A DNA stretch of 64,000 nt from Hutsoniella sourekii ATCC 700629 (GCF_000518205.1 NZ_JADD01000012.1:1-64000); one strand, 5' to 3'; shown: positions 43,497 to 51,726, counted from the first letter of the stretch. The notes: generated by a model not told the origin, from the letters alone. Numbers and translations are program-made.

Positions 43497-44990
43497 ATGG
43501 GAAGTACATCAAATTTAAATAATTTAAAATTTAATTCCGTAGCTGCACTTGTTTATCAGGCGGTAGTCATCATATCTGGGCTAATAATTCCTAGATTTAT
43601 ACTTAAGTTTTATGGTTCAGAAACAAACGGACTCCAAGCCTCTGTATCGCAATTTTTATCTGTTATAAATTTTTTAGAACTAGGAGTCGGATCGGTCGTA
43701 CAGTCTGCACTTTATAAACCATTATATGAATCGAATATGAATTTAATAAGTGAAATTCTAAGCGCTGCTCAGTCTTATTTTAAAAAAATAGCAGCGATTT
43801 TAATTATTTACGTGATCATTTTATTAGTTCTATTTCCAAACATTATAAACAGCCCTCTGAATGATATTAGTACTGGCTTACTTATAATTGCAATGTCAAT
43901 TAGTCAATTTTCCCAATTTTACTTTGGATTAACGAATCAACTATTGTTGAACGCAGACCAGAGAAATTATGTTCAAATATCAGCTAGTATAGTAACGGTA
44001 ATATTAAATACAGCACTAACAGTCTTTTTTATTTACTTAAAGTTTAGTATTGTTACGGTAAAATTTATTTCAGCTTTTGTATTTTTATTAAGACCATTAT
44101 TTTTAAAATATTATGTGAGTAAACATTACCAAATTTCACTGAAAGAAAAATTTACTTCTAATTCTATCCCCCAAAAATGGAATGGAATGGCCCAACATAT
44201 AGCTTATGTGGTATTAGATAGTACGGATATAATTGTACTGACTGTTTTTTCAACGTTAGAAAGTGTATCCATATATACTATATATAATTTAGTGGTTAAC
44301 GGCCTAAAACAATTAGTGATGTCCCTAGGATCTGGATTGCAATCTTTCTTTGGTCATTATTTAGCTAGAGATAATGTGAAAGAGGCTCTTGAATTTTTAA
44401 ATAAGATTGAGTGGATATCACATACGATAATTGTTTTACTATTTTCAATGACACTAAATCTAATTATTCCATTTATTCACCTATATACTAAAGGAGTAAA
44501 TGATGTTAATTATGAGCAGCCCTTATTTGCATTATTTATTGTGCTAGCTCAAATGGTATTTTGCCTAAGATTACCCTATAGCTCAATAGTACTTGCAGGA
44601 GGACATTTTAAACAGACTCAAAATAGTGCTATAATCGAAGCTACTCTAAATGTAGTAATTTCTATAGTACTAGTTAACCAATTTGGTCTAATAGGCGTAG
44701 CTATCGGAACTTTAATAGCTGTAAGTTACCGAACCTTATACCTTGTGAATTATTTACGGAACAATCTAATCTATAGGCCATTGTCTATATTTTTGAAGCA
44801 GGCTTTTATTGATGTAATATCTTTATTCATCCTATATTTTTCAGCCAATTTTATAAATATTAAATCAGATAATTTTTTTCAATGGATTATAACCGCTATT
44901 ATTCTTGGCTTACATCATATCGTGATAATATTAATTATTAATTTAATGTTTTTTAAAGATAATATATTACAACTATTAAAAGATTATTAA
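43497..44990 (+). CDS. Polysaccharide flippase (Wzx, MOP superfamily)
   Basis: Moves the lipid-linked repeat unit across the membrane. The 497-residue protein has about twelve to fourteen helices and begins FNSVAALVYQAVVIISGLII, then PRFILKFYGSETNGLQASVS, the characteristic first two segments of Wzx proteins in Gram-positive loci. GAGGTTAAATGGT precedes the ATG at 43497. With Wzy and the initiating transferase it shows a Wzx/Wzy-dependent pathway. Confidence 0.9.
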   Translation: MGSTSNLNNLKFNSVAALVYQAVVIISGLIIPRFILKFYGSETNGLQASVSQFLSVINFLELGVGSVVQSALYKPLYESNMNLISEILSAAQSYFKKIAAILIIYVIILLVLFPNIINSPLNDISTGLLIIAMSISQFSQFYFGLTNQLLLNADQRNYVQISASIVTVILNTALTVFFIYLKFSIVTVKFISAFVFLLRPLFLKYYVSKHYQISLKEKFTSNSIPQKWNGMAQHIAYVVLDSTDIIVLTVFSTLESVSIYTIYNLVVNGLKQLVMSLGSGLQSFFGHYLARDNVKEALEFLNKIEWISHTIIVLLFSMTLNLIIPFIHLYTKGVNDVNYEQPLFALFIVLAQMVFCLRLPYSSIVLAGGHFKQTQNSAIIEATLNVVISIVLVNQFGLIGVAIGTLIAVSYRTLYLVNYLRNNLIYRPLSIFLKQAFIDVISLFILYFSANFINIKSDNFFQWIITAIILGLHHIVIILIINLMFFKDNILQLLKDY

Positions 44991-45012
44991 TGAGGCATAT
45001 TGAAATTATATT

Positions 45013-45054
45013 GGTTCAAATTAATATTTTACTGTACATCAATTAATTTGAACC
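45013..45054. repeat. Perfect 13-bp inverted repeat after wzx
   Basis: GGTTCAAATTAAT (45013-45025) and ATTAATTTGAACC (45042-45054) are exact reverse complements. TTTTTT follows 7 nt later, so it may be a weak terminator or an operator before the ATP-grasp gene. Confidence 0.6.
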
Positions 45055-45105
45055 ATTAAAGTTTTTTACAAGTTTTTATAACTATAAAATAAGAGGATGA
45101 GAACT

Positions 45106-46026
45106 GTGAAGCGATTTTTGAAAAATAACATTCAAATGATAGTATATTTATATTTTCTTCTAAGAGGAAAGGGACGATATTCTGATTTTGATAAGATGAA
45201 CCGTCTGTCTATAGAAGAGAAAAAAGCTTACCTAGATCAGATGTACTTGGAGAAACTTAATAGGCATATTAATTGGGAATCACCTCAGCGATACACTGAG
45301 AAGATCCAGATGAGCAAAATTTATGATGATTCGGAATTAAAAGCTTTATTAAGCGACAAATATATGGTGAAAAAATGGGTCTCTGAGAAAATTGGGAGTG
45401 AACATGTCATACAGACTCTCGGCGTTTATAGTGATTTTGATGAAATTGACTTTAAAAAACTTCCTAATCAATTTGTTATGAAAACAAACAATGCTTCTGG
45501 GACTAATTTTTTGGTAACTGATAAAGAAAAAATAAATATGAATAATACTAAATATTTATTCAAAAGATGGCTAGAATCTGACAATGGATTAGCGCAATCT
45601 TTAGAATTACATTACAGAAAGATACCCCCTAAAATATTAATTGAGGAATATATTTCTGATGGTACAGGTGAGTTAAAGGATTTTAAGTTCCTGTGTTTTG
45701 ATGGAGAACCTAAATTTTGTTGGGTCGATATTGATCGATATGGAAATCATAAAAGAAATATTTACGATCTTGATTGGAATCTTCAGCCATGGAGTCAAAA
45801 AAATTATGGGAATTCAGAATTTAAAATTAAAAAACCACACAATTTTAATGAAATGATTCGTCTTGCCAGAATATTATCAAAAGGTTTTCCTCATGTCAGG
45901 GTTGATTTTTATAATGTTGAAGGAAAAATCTATTTTGGTGAAATGACCTTTACTAATGGCAGTGGATTTGAGCCCATTGTACCGGATGAGTATGATTATA
46001 AATTAGGAGAATTATGGAGTATCTAA
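45106..46026 (+). CDS. ATP-grasp TupA-like protein of polysaccharide loci
   Basis: A protein of about 306 residues of the TupA/CapE-like ATP-grasp group. I favour GTG 45106, 9 nt after AAGAGG; ATG 45097 in the same frame has no room for a ribosome site. Landmarks: INWESPQRYTEKIQMSK, LPNQFVMKTNNASGTNFLVT near 120-139, ILIEEYISDG and FPHVRVDFYNVEGKIYFGEM near the C-terminus, where the acidic metal ligands lie. In other species such genes decorate sugars with glutamyl or other groups. Target unknown. Last gene of the A+T-rich block. Confidence 0.78.
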   Translation: MKRFLKNNIQMIVYLYFLLRGKGRYSDFDKMNRLSIEEKKAYLDQMYLEKLNRHINWESPQRYTEKIQMSKIYDDSELKALLSDKYMVKKWVSEKIGSEHVIQTLGVYSDFDEIDFKKLPNQFVMKTNNASGTNFLVTDKEKINMNNTKYLFKRWLESDNGLAQSLELHYRKIPPKILIEEYISDGTGELKDFKFLCFDGEPKFCWVDIDRYGNHKRNIYDLDWNLQPWSQKNYGNSEFKIKKPHNFNEMIRLARILSKGFPHVRVDFYNVEGKIYFGEMTFTNGSGFEPIVPDEYDYKLGELWSI

Positions 46027-46117
46027 AATAATATATTAGTTTCCATATAAAATGTTCGATGTAATATGTAATATAATAAGTTTTATTACAATGCTAGTCA
46101 CCATCAAGGAGGTCCCC

Positions 46118-47284
46118 ATGAAAATCACTGTTACCGGTATTGGCTATGTTGGGTTAGCCAATGCAATTCTCTTAGCCCAACACCACCAAGTCACGGCCAT
46201 TGATGTTCTTCAGGACAAGGTTGACTTATTGAATAGTGGCATTGCCCCGATTGAAGACCGGGAAGTGAGTGAGTTCTTAGCTCGTGGGGGCTTGAACTTG
46301 CAGGCGACAACCGATAACCACGAGGTCTATAAGGACACAGATTTCTCGATTATTGCAGCTCCTACTAACTATGACGATGTCACCAACCACTTCGATACGT
46401 CAGCTGTGGAGGCAGTGATTGAGGATATATTAGAGTCAGGATCCCAGACGACCATTATCTTGAAGTCCACCTTGCCGGTTGGCTTTACTGAACGAATCAA
46501 GGCTAAGTATGATACTGACCGGATTATCTTCTCGCCGGAATTCTTGCGTGAAGGTAAGGCTCTCTATGATAACTTGTACCCAAGTCGGATTGTGGTAGGT
46601 GATAAGGGTGAAGCTGCCCGTCAATTCGCTGACTTGATGGTCGAAGGGGCTAAGAAGTCGGATATTGATGTTCTCTTCACGGAGCCCACGGAAGCTGAAG
46701 CGATTAAGCTCTTCTCTAATACTTATCTGGCCTTGCGGATTGCCTTCTTTAATGAGTTGGATACTTATGCGACCGTTAAGGGCTTGGATTCGCGGGCGAT
46801 TATAGAAGGGATTGGTCTTGATCCTCGGATTGGGTCCCATTACAACAACCCATCCTTTGGATATGGCGGTTACTGTCTGCCTAAGGATACCAAGCAAATG
46901 TTGGCCAACTACCAGGATGTACCGCAGAACTTGATTGAAGCCATTGTCTCCTCCAACCGGACGCGCAAGGACTTCATCGCCAGTGAGGTCTTGAAGCAAG
47001 AACCCAAGCGGGTGGGAATCTACCGCCTAACTATGAAGGCCGATTCCGACAACTTCCGCCAATCCGCGATTCAAGGAATCATCGAACGCTTACGAGGCAA
47101 GGGTGTGGACTTGGTGATCTATGAGCCGACCTTAAAGGCGGCAGAATTCGACGGCGTACCTGTTGAAGCGGATCTTAAATGCTTTAAAGACCAAGCCGAT
47201 GTTATCCTAGCCAACCGCTGGGAAGAAGACCTAGCTGATGTCAAGGATAAGGTTTATACGAGGGATATCTTTGGGGAGAATTAA
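46118..47284 (+). CDS. ugd: UDP-glucose (or UDP-sugar) 6-dehydrogenase
   Basis: Oxidises UDP-glucose to UDP-glucuronate, giving the polymer an acidic sugar. I start it at ATG 46118 ([20 protein letters not shown]), 6 nt after AGGAGGT; an upstream in-frame ATG at 46052 has none. The 388-residue protein has the NAD motif GIGYVG at 7-12, [20 protein letters not shown] near 137, and the catalytic cysteine in [13 protein letters not shown] near 252. Composition returns to that of the core genome. This short class (388 residues) is that of CapL/Ugd in streptococci. A terminator follows. Confidence 0.93.
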   Translation: MKITVTGIGYVGLANAILLAQHHQVTAIDVLQDKVDLLNSGIAPIEDREVSEFLARGGLNLQATTDNHEVYKDTDFSIIAAPTNYDDVTNHFDTSAVEAVIEDILESGSQTTIILKSTLPVGFTERIKAKYDTDRIIFSPEFLREGKALYDNLYPSRIVVGDKGEAARQFADLMVEGAKKSDIDVLFTEPTEAEAIKLFSNTYLALRIAFFNELDTYATVKGLDSRAIIEGIGLDPRIGSHYNNPSFGYGGYCLPKDTKQMLANYQDVPQNLIEAIVSSNRTRKDFIASEVLKQEPKRVGIYRLTMKADSDNFRQSAIQGIIERLRGKGVDLVIYEPTLKAAEFDGVPVEADLKCFKDQADVILANRWEEDLADVKDKVYTRDIFGEN

Positions 47285-47301
47285 GAAACAAGAATAGAGG
47301 T

Positions 47302-47338
47302 ACCCAGCAGACGTAATGGTACGACTGCTGGGTGTTTT
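47302..47338 (+). terminator. Terminator ending the capsule locus
   Basis: ACCCAGCAG (47302-47310) pairs perfectly with CTGCTGGGT (47325-47333), followed by GTTTTAC. Confidence 0.85.
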
Positions 47339-47429
47339 ACTAATTTATAGCGGTATTTTTTCCAATCGTTCGCCTTTTGAATCCCGCTAGCCATGTGGTT
47401 TTCACAAGGCTTTTTCTTTTTGTACGTGA

Positions 47430-47443
47430 TGTAAGCATTTACA
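47430..47443 (+). promoter_or_regulatory. Candidate CcpA (cre) site upstream of the M20 operon
   Basis: TGTAAGCATTTACA matches the cre consensus except for one base (A in place of the central G) and is nearly palindromic. It ends 14 bp before the -35 box, so its centre is about 56 bp upstream of the expected start, as at ldh. Confidence 0.45.
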
Positions 47444-47457
47444 TTGTTAAGAGAGCA

Positions 47458-47486
47458 TTTAATCCGGGCTTTAGCTGTGCTAAAAT
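47458..47486 (+). promoter_or_regulatory. Promoter of the M20-DUF3100 operon
   Basis: TTTAAT at 47458-47463 and the extended -10 TGCTAAAAT (47478-47486), with a 17-bp spacer between hexamers. Confidence 0.5.
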
Positions 47487-47515
47487 AGGCGAGGACAATT
47501 AAAGAGGGGGATATC

Positions 47516-48769
47516 ATGTTTTTTGAAGAACAGTTTGACCGAGTTCGTGAATTGACGATGGCGATTTTTGACCATCCGGAATTAGGTTATCAAGAGTTTG
47601 GAACCAGAGACCGGATCAAGGACTACTTGTTGAGTCTCGATCCTGGTCTTGAGATTCAAGACTTCTCGACCACTGGGATGCGGGTGGACTTGAATTCAGG
47701 TGCTGACCAGACCTTAGCTTTCGTCGCGGAGTTGGATGCCTTGATTCAACCATCCCACTTCCAAGCCGATAGCCAGACTGGGGCGGCCCATGCTTGTGGT
47801 CACTTCACCCAGATGGGGATTGCGGTGGCACTGTTTAGCTACTTGCTGGCTGATGACCATTACCGGGATTATGATTTTAACTTTGCTTTTGTCTTCGTGC
47901 CGGCGGAAGAGTACATCGACTTGGACTACCGTCAAGGCTTGATTGACCAAGGTAAGGTTAATTATTTTGGCGGGAAGCCCGAGGCTATGCGTCTAGGCGT
48001 CTTCGATGATGTCGACTTGGTGATCTGTACCCATTCAATTGGTGAGGAGCCGAATAAGACGGTTGAGATTAATTGCGACTTGGCGGGCTTCTTGTATAAG
48101 TACTATACCTTTAAGGGTAAGGCTTCGCATGCGGGGTGGGATCCTTTTAGCGGGGTGAATGCCTACTCCATGTCGACCTTGTTCAATACGGGCTTGGGCT
48201 TGATGCGTCAGCAGATTCGCGAGGACTTGTATGTGCGGATGAACCCGATTCTGATGGGTGGGTCTATGTCAACCAATGTGATTCCGGAGGAAGTGCGGAT
48301 TGGAACGGACTTGCGGACAGTCTCAGTGGACTATATGAAGGAAGTGGCTGACCGGATGGACCATGTAGCTCAAGGAGCGGCCTTAGCCCTGGGCGGTCAG
48401 GTAGAAGTGACCACTCAGATGGGTTACTTGCCTTTTGTGCAAGATCGCTACCTGTCGACCTTTGTCCAAGAAGCCTTTGACAATCAGTCTACGGTCAAGG
48501 AGATCATCAATGATCGCGGCGCGGTAGCAGCGGCTGGTGATGTGGGGGACTTGTCCTTCATGCGTCCGACCATTCAGATTTCTTATGGTGGCTTTGACGG
48601 AACCATTCATGGGGCTGATTTCCGCATGGTGGATGATTTCTTTGTCTTGGTGGAGTTCCCAGCCTTCTTGGTTCAAGTCTTGGACTTGATGAAGGGGAAC
48701 TTGGACCCAGATAAGCTTTATAAACGGTCTTATGAAGACTATGCTGCTTACTTGGCAACATTAAATTAA
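47516..48769 (+). CDS. M20-family metallo-amidohydrolase
   Basis: A 417-residue cytoplasmic hydrolase of the M20D type that cleaves N-acyl or N-aminoacyl bonds. Metal-site residues: C and H in HACGHFTQM near 91-99, VPAEEYIDLDY near 134, THSIGEEPN near 174 and IHGADFRMVDD near 365. The dimerisation domain has FKGKASHAGWDPFSGVNA with the conserved histidine. The ATG at 47516 follows AAAGAGGGGGA. Together with the two membrane proteins downstream it suggests uptake and cleavage of an acylated amino acid or aminobenzoyl compound; the substrate is unknown. Confidence 0.87.
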   Translation: MFFEEQFDRVRELTMAIFDHPELGYQEFGTRDRIKDYLLSLDPGLEIQDFSTTGMRVDLNSGADQTLAFVAELDALIQPSHFQADSQTGAAHACGHFTQMGIAVALFSYLLADDHYRDYDFNFAFVFVPAEEYIDLDYRQGLIDQGKVNYFGGKPEAMRLGVFDDVDLVICTHSIGEEPNKTVEINCDLAGFLYKYYTFKGKASHAGWDPFSGVNAYSMSTLFNTGLGLMRQQIREDLYVRMNPILMGGSMSTNVIPEEVRIGTDLRTVSVDYMKEVADRMDHVAQGAALALGGQVEVTTQMGYLPFVQDRYLSTFVQEAFDNQSTVKEIINDRGAVAAAGDVGDLSFMRPTIQISYGGFDGTIHGADFRMVDDFFVLVEFPAFLVQVLDLMKGNLDPDKLYKRSYEDYAAYLATLN

Positions 48770-48783
48770 GAATTAGAGGAGAA

Positions 48784-49587
48784 ATGATGAAGAATAAGCA
48801 TTTTATTTATTTAATTGGCTTTGTCTTGTTGGTTATTTTCCTAGCGGAAATGATTGGCTTCCAAGCGATTGAGATTGGTAGCTTCAAGATTGCGATCCTG
48901 CCTTTGGTCTTTGCGGTCGCCTTGGCCATTCTAGGAGCCGTGCCATTGTGGCGTAAGGGGATCTTCCAGAAGATCTATAGTGACGCTAATGTGGAGTTCG
49001 CTGCGCGCAACTTGATGTTGATCATGTTGCCTTTGATGGCTTATTATGGTGCCAATGTGGCCCCACAAATTCGTGAAATCTTGTCTGTTGGTTGGGTCTT
49101 TTTGCTGCAAGAGATTGGGAACTTGGGTACGATTCTTTTCGGTCTGCCGGTGGCCTTGGCCTTGGGCTTGAAGCGAGAAGCGATTGGAGCAACGCTTGGT
49201 ATTAGCCGGGAAGGTGAGCTGGCTTATATTACTGAGAAGTATACCTTGGAGTCCCCAGAAGGGCGTGGGGTCCTATCGATGTACTTGATTGGGACCTTGT
49301 TTGGTTCGATTTTCTTTAGTTTATTTGCGCCGATGTTGTTGAACTTCGGCTTTGATGTGCGGGCCTTGGGAATGGCAGCCGGTATGGGGTCTTCTTCCAT
49401 GATGACGGCGGCCGCTTCTTCTGTGGCAGCGATTGTTCCTGAACAAGCTGAGACCATTATGGCCTACGCTTCTGCCAGTCAGTTGTTGACGAGTTTCTTG
49501 GGAACTTATACCATGGTCTTCCTAGCGGTGCCATTGCAACGTTTCTTCTATAATCTACTAACCCGAGGTGATAATTATGACCGATAA
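48784..49587 (+). CDS. DUF3100-type membrane transporter protein
   Basis: A 267-residue membrane protein with about seven to eight helices. Features include REAIGATLGISREGELAYIT near 140 and AAGMGSSSMMTAAASSVAAI near 200, small-residue-rich helices like those of DUF3100 and LrgB/MadM-like carriers. TTAGAGGAG precedes the ATG. It overlaps the next gene by 20 bp (the next start at 49568), so the two proteins are made in step and probably form one carrier. Confidence 0.7.
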   Translation: MMKNKHFIYLIGFVLLVIFLAEMIGFQAIEIGSFKIAILPLVFAVALAILGAVPLWRKGIFQKIYSDANVEFAARNLMLIMLPLMAYYGANVAPQIREILSVGWVFLLQEIGNLGTILFGLPVALALGLKREAIGATLGISREGELAYITEKYTLESPEGRGVLSMYLIGTLFGSIFFSLFAPMLLNFGFDVRALGMAAGMGSSSMMTAAASSVAAIVPEQAETIMAYASASQLLTSFLGTYTMVFLAVPLQRFFYNLLTRGDNYDR

Positions 49588-50065
49588 ATTCATGCACAAC
49601 CGTTATGTGAAGATGGGCGCTGTCGTCAGCTTGAGTCTGGCTTGTATTCTCTTCACCCAATTCGTGAAGCTCTTGAAAAATCCTGAGTCAACGCCAATTA
49701 CCGGCATGACCTTGGTGGGCTTGGTTTGCTTGTTAGCCTTTAGCTTGCTGGGAGTCTGGGTGTCCGATCTGTCTAAGAAGATTGACAACAAATATGTCCA
49801 AGACTTCCCAATCTTAGGCTGGGTGTCAATTGTATCCATTATCTTCTGCCTCTTGAGCCCTTTTGTCGTAGAAGCCATCCAATCGGTTGACTTCCTGGCC
49901 ATCACCACCACCATCCTGGCCTTTGCGGGAATCTCAGTAGCCAATCAATTGGTGGAACTCTCCAAGACTTCTTGGAAGATTCTGATCGTAGCCATCTTCG
50001 TCTTTGCCGGCGCCTACACGGTCACCACCATGGTCGCCAACCTAGGCTTACTGATCGCTGGTTAA
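49568..50065 (+). CDS. Small four-helix membrane partner of the DUF3100 protein
   Basis: A 165-residue protein with about four to five membrane helices (around 14-32, 42-62, 78-98, 105-125 and 138-160). I do not recognise the family with confidence. The start used here is ATT- or ATG-type: ATG 49577 (MTDKFMHNRYVKMG) has GAGGTGATAATT upstream and is the more likely start. The overlap with the preceding gene and the lack of a terminator between them support a two-subunit carrier with it. Confidence 0.65.
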   Translation: MIIMTDKFMHNRYVKMGAVVSLSLACILFTQFVKLLKNPESTPITGMTLVGLVCLLAFSLLGVWVSDLSKKIDNKYVQDFPILGWVSIVSIIFCLLSPFVVEAIQSVDFLAITTTILAFAGISVANQLVELSKTSWKILIVAIFVFAGAYTVTTMVANLGLLIAG

Positions 50066-50074
50066 TGCCAATCG

Positions 50075-50155
50075 ATATCAGCTCATGTCATTCAGGCATA
50101 AAAAACGACCGTTCAGGCAAGAATGCCCCCTGAAATTATCAGAGCTGATATAATA
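50075..50155. other. Folded intergenic element A
   Basis: ATATCAGCTC at 50075-50084 and GAGCTGATAT (about 50144-50153) pair perfectly, enclosing TTCAGGCAT, a second TTCAGGCA and AATGCCCCCTGAA, which can pair with each other. About 80 nt in all. It may be a small structured RNA, a 3' element of the operon or a mobile-element relic. No T-run follows. Confidence 0.45.
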
Positions 50156-50173
50156 TAGTTAGGGATCAAGGAA

Positions 50174-50255
50174 AGCCAACCAATCAGACTAGTAATTCCT
50201 TTTGAAATATGTGTAAATGATACATTTCTAATAGTCGATTAGGGCAGGGTTGGCC
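50174..50255. other. Folded intergenic element B (long imperfect hairpin)
   Basis: GCCAACC (50175-50181) pairs with GGTTGGC (50248-50254); AATCAGACTA pairs imperfectly with TAATAGTCGATT and GAAATATGT with ACATTTC at the tip. Together with element A it fills the gap 50066-50280 between the DUF3100 operon and the terminator. Confidence 0.4.
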
Positions 50256-50285
50256 CCATCCCCTTCCAAGAGCCAAGCGCTCTTG

Positions 50286-50336
50286 ACACACAAGCAGACA
50301 TTCGGGCAAATGTCTGCTTTTTTGTGTGTTTTTTTA
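50286..50336 (+). terminator. Terminator after the DUF3100 operon
   Basis: ACACACAAGCAGACA (50286-50300) pairs with TGTCTGCTT and then TGTGTGT (50311-50329), followed by seven T. A small bulge separates the two helices. Confidence 0.85.
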
Positions 50337-50357
50337 CTTTTGCGGGACTTGGGGTTG

Positions 50358-50590
50358 GGTTATCATACACTTCCCGAAGGCAAAGTGTATAGCAATTGTT
50401 CGTTATCATACGCTTTGCCAGGTTGAAGTGTATAACAATTGTTCGTTATTATACGCATTACCCAATTGAAGTGTATAGCAATTGATCGTTATTATACGCT
50501 TTGCCAGGTTGAAGTGTATGACAATTGATCGTTATTATACGCTTTGCCAGGTTGAAGTGTATGAAAAGTGTTCGTTATTATACGCTTAAG
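50358..50590. repeat. 43-bp tandem hairpin repeat, five to six units
   Basis: Units of exactly 43 bp start at about 50358, 50401, 50444, 50487, 50530 and (partial) 50573. Each contains ATACGCTT or ATACACTT and, 10 bp later, AAGTGTAT, which pair as an 8-bp stem, followed by CAATTGATCGTTATT or a close variant. The first unit pairs perfectly (ATACACTT / AAGTGTAT). The last unit touches the stop codon of the NERD gene. One unit contains ACCCAATTGAAG, also found on the minus strand of the 41-bp array. Confidence 0.9.
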
Positions 50591-50592
50591 TT

Positions 50593-51615
50593 TTACGAAC
50601 CGTATAAAAAGCGGAAATTTCGCTTGGGTGGTCTGTAACTTCTTTTGGTTATATTTGCCTGACTTAACCTTAAGGATATGTCTTTAGAATTAAATTCACG
50701 GTCAGGCTTTGAATATTCATAGTATCTGTCACGGTTGCTTCCATGTTGGATTAGATGCTTGCTGAGTGTCGTTTGCACAGTTACTCGACGCACACGTTGC
50801 CCTAGGTACTGATGGACTCGGCTCGTGGTTATTATCTGATCTTCTTGTGGGAAAAGCACCGTCAATTCCCTGACGCTGCGAAGAATCAGGTCCTGTTTTT
50901 GTTCTTGATGCCCACAGAATAGGCAGGACGTGCTATGGTGTTGTACCTCTATATGAGTGCTGGCACAAGAGGCACAATCTATACCTGTGCTTAGTTTGCA
51001 CCAATCATCTATCGTTTGCCCGGGGTGATGATAGGGGTTAGTGGTCCTATGCTTGGTAATAAGATTGTTAAAATAAACAAATTCTTGATCGGTCGTTGCC
51101 TGTAGATGCTGTTTATTAAGGGAATTTAAGTAGTTTTGCACTCGCGGTCGGGGGATTAATGTGAAGTCTGGTAAATTTGGCAAATCAAAACTTGATTCTT
51201 CATGAGTAAAAATCATCACCCCTTCTACTCGCATCTGGTGGCCGACCAATCGTCGCATCGCTTGCATGCGGTCTGTCATGGCTTGCATGATATTACCGCC
51301 TAATGGTTGATTTCCTAAGTAATATTGGTGGTCCTTGTAAGTTAAATGTCCGGGATAGTGTTTACACTCCACCACCACACAGCACCCCTTAGCAACTAGT
51401 ATAAAATCATACTGCCTCAAGCTATCCAAGTTCAGGTTCAGATTATAGTAGACTTGCCACTGTTTGCCTAGCTGTTCTTCTAACCATTCTCCGAGTAACA
51501 ATTCGCCATAGAAGCCTCTTAGTTGGCGTTGGATTGTCTGCTTTTCTTCGATGGTTAAACGACTTCTCATCCGTCTTAAGACCAAGTCCAGGCGGTCCAT
51601 TTCATGATTTAGCAC
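50593..51615 (-). CDS. NERD-domain nuclease-related protein with zinc ribbon
   Basis: A 340-residue protein. Residues about 30-140 form a NERD domain with the PD-(D/E)XK-like core: RGFYGELLLGEWLEEQL, SLRQYDFILVAKG with the acidic residue, then VVVECKHYPG carrying the E-x-K pair. Residues about 217-242 hold two CxxC pairs (CASC and CLFC), a probable zinc ribbon. The C-terminus is basic. NERD proteins are usually tied to DNA processing or phage defence, but none of this is proven here. The gene is alone, ends in the 43-bp repeat array, and starts ATG 51615 after GAGGGATCA on the minus strand. Confidence 0.82.
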   Translation of the reverse strand: MLNHEMDRLDLVLRRMRSRLTIEEKQTIQRQLRGFYGELLLGEWLEEQLGKQWQVYYNLNLNLDSLRQYDFILVAKGCCVVVECKHYPGHLTYKDHQYYLGNQPLGGNIMQAMTDRMQAMRRLVGHQMRVEGVMIFTHEESSFDLPNLPDFTLIPRPRVQNYLNSLNKQHLQATTDQEFVYFNNLITKHRTTNPYHHPGQTIDDWCKLSTGIDCASCASTHIEVQHHSTSCLFCGHQEQKQDLILRSVRELTVLFPQEDQIITTSRVHQYLGQRVRRVTVQTTLSKHLIQHGSNRDRYYEYSKPDREFNSKDISLRLSQANITKRSYRPPKRNFRFLYGS

Positions 51616-51726
51616 GGTGATCCCTCCTCATTATATAAATACACATTTTTTGAAGATATCCATTTTTCTTTGCAAGAAAAAGGCCGGCTTAGTATACTGG
51701 AGGCAGTAGACTTAAGGAGGAACGGC

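Noticed and set aside
36740-46026. Insertion sequence bringing in the capsule block
   Set aside because: No transposase or terminal repeat was found at either edge; recombination in conserved flanks is the simpler explanation.
46436-46999. 187-codon minus-strand ORF inside ugd
   Set aside because: It mirrors the strongly conserved ugd frame and has no ribosome site.
50358-50590. Possible CRISPR array at the 43-bp repeat
   Set aside because: Units are nearly identical over their whole length, so there are no spacers between repeats.
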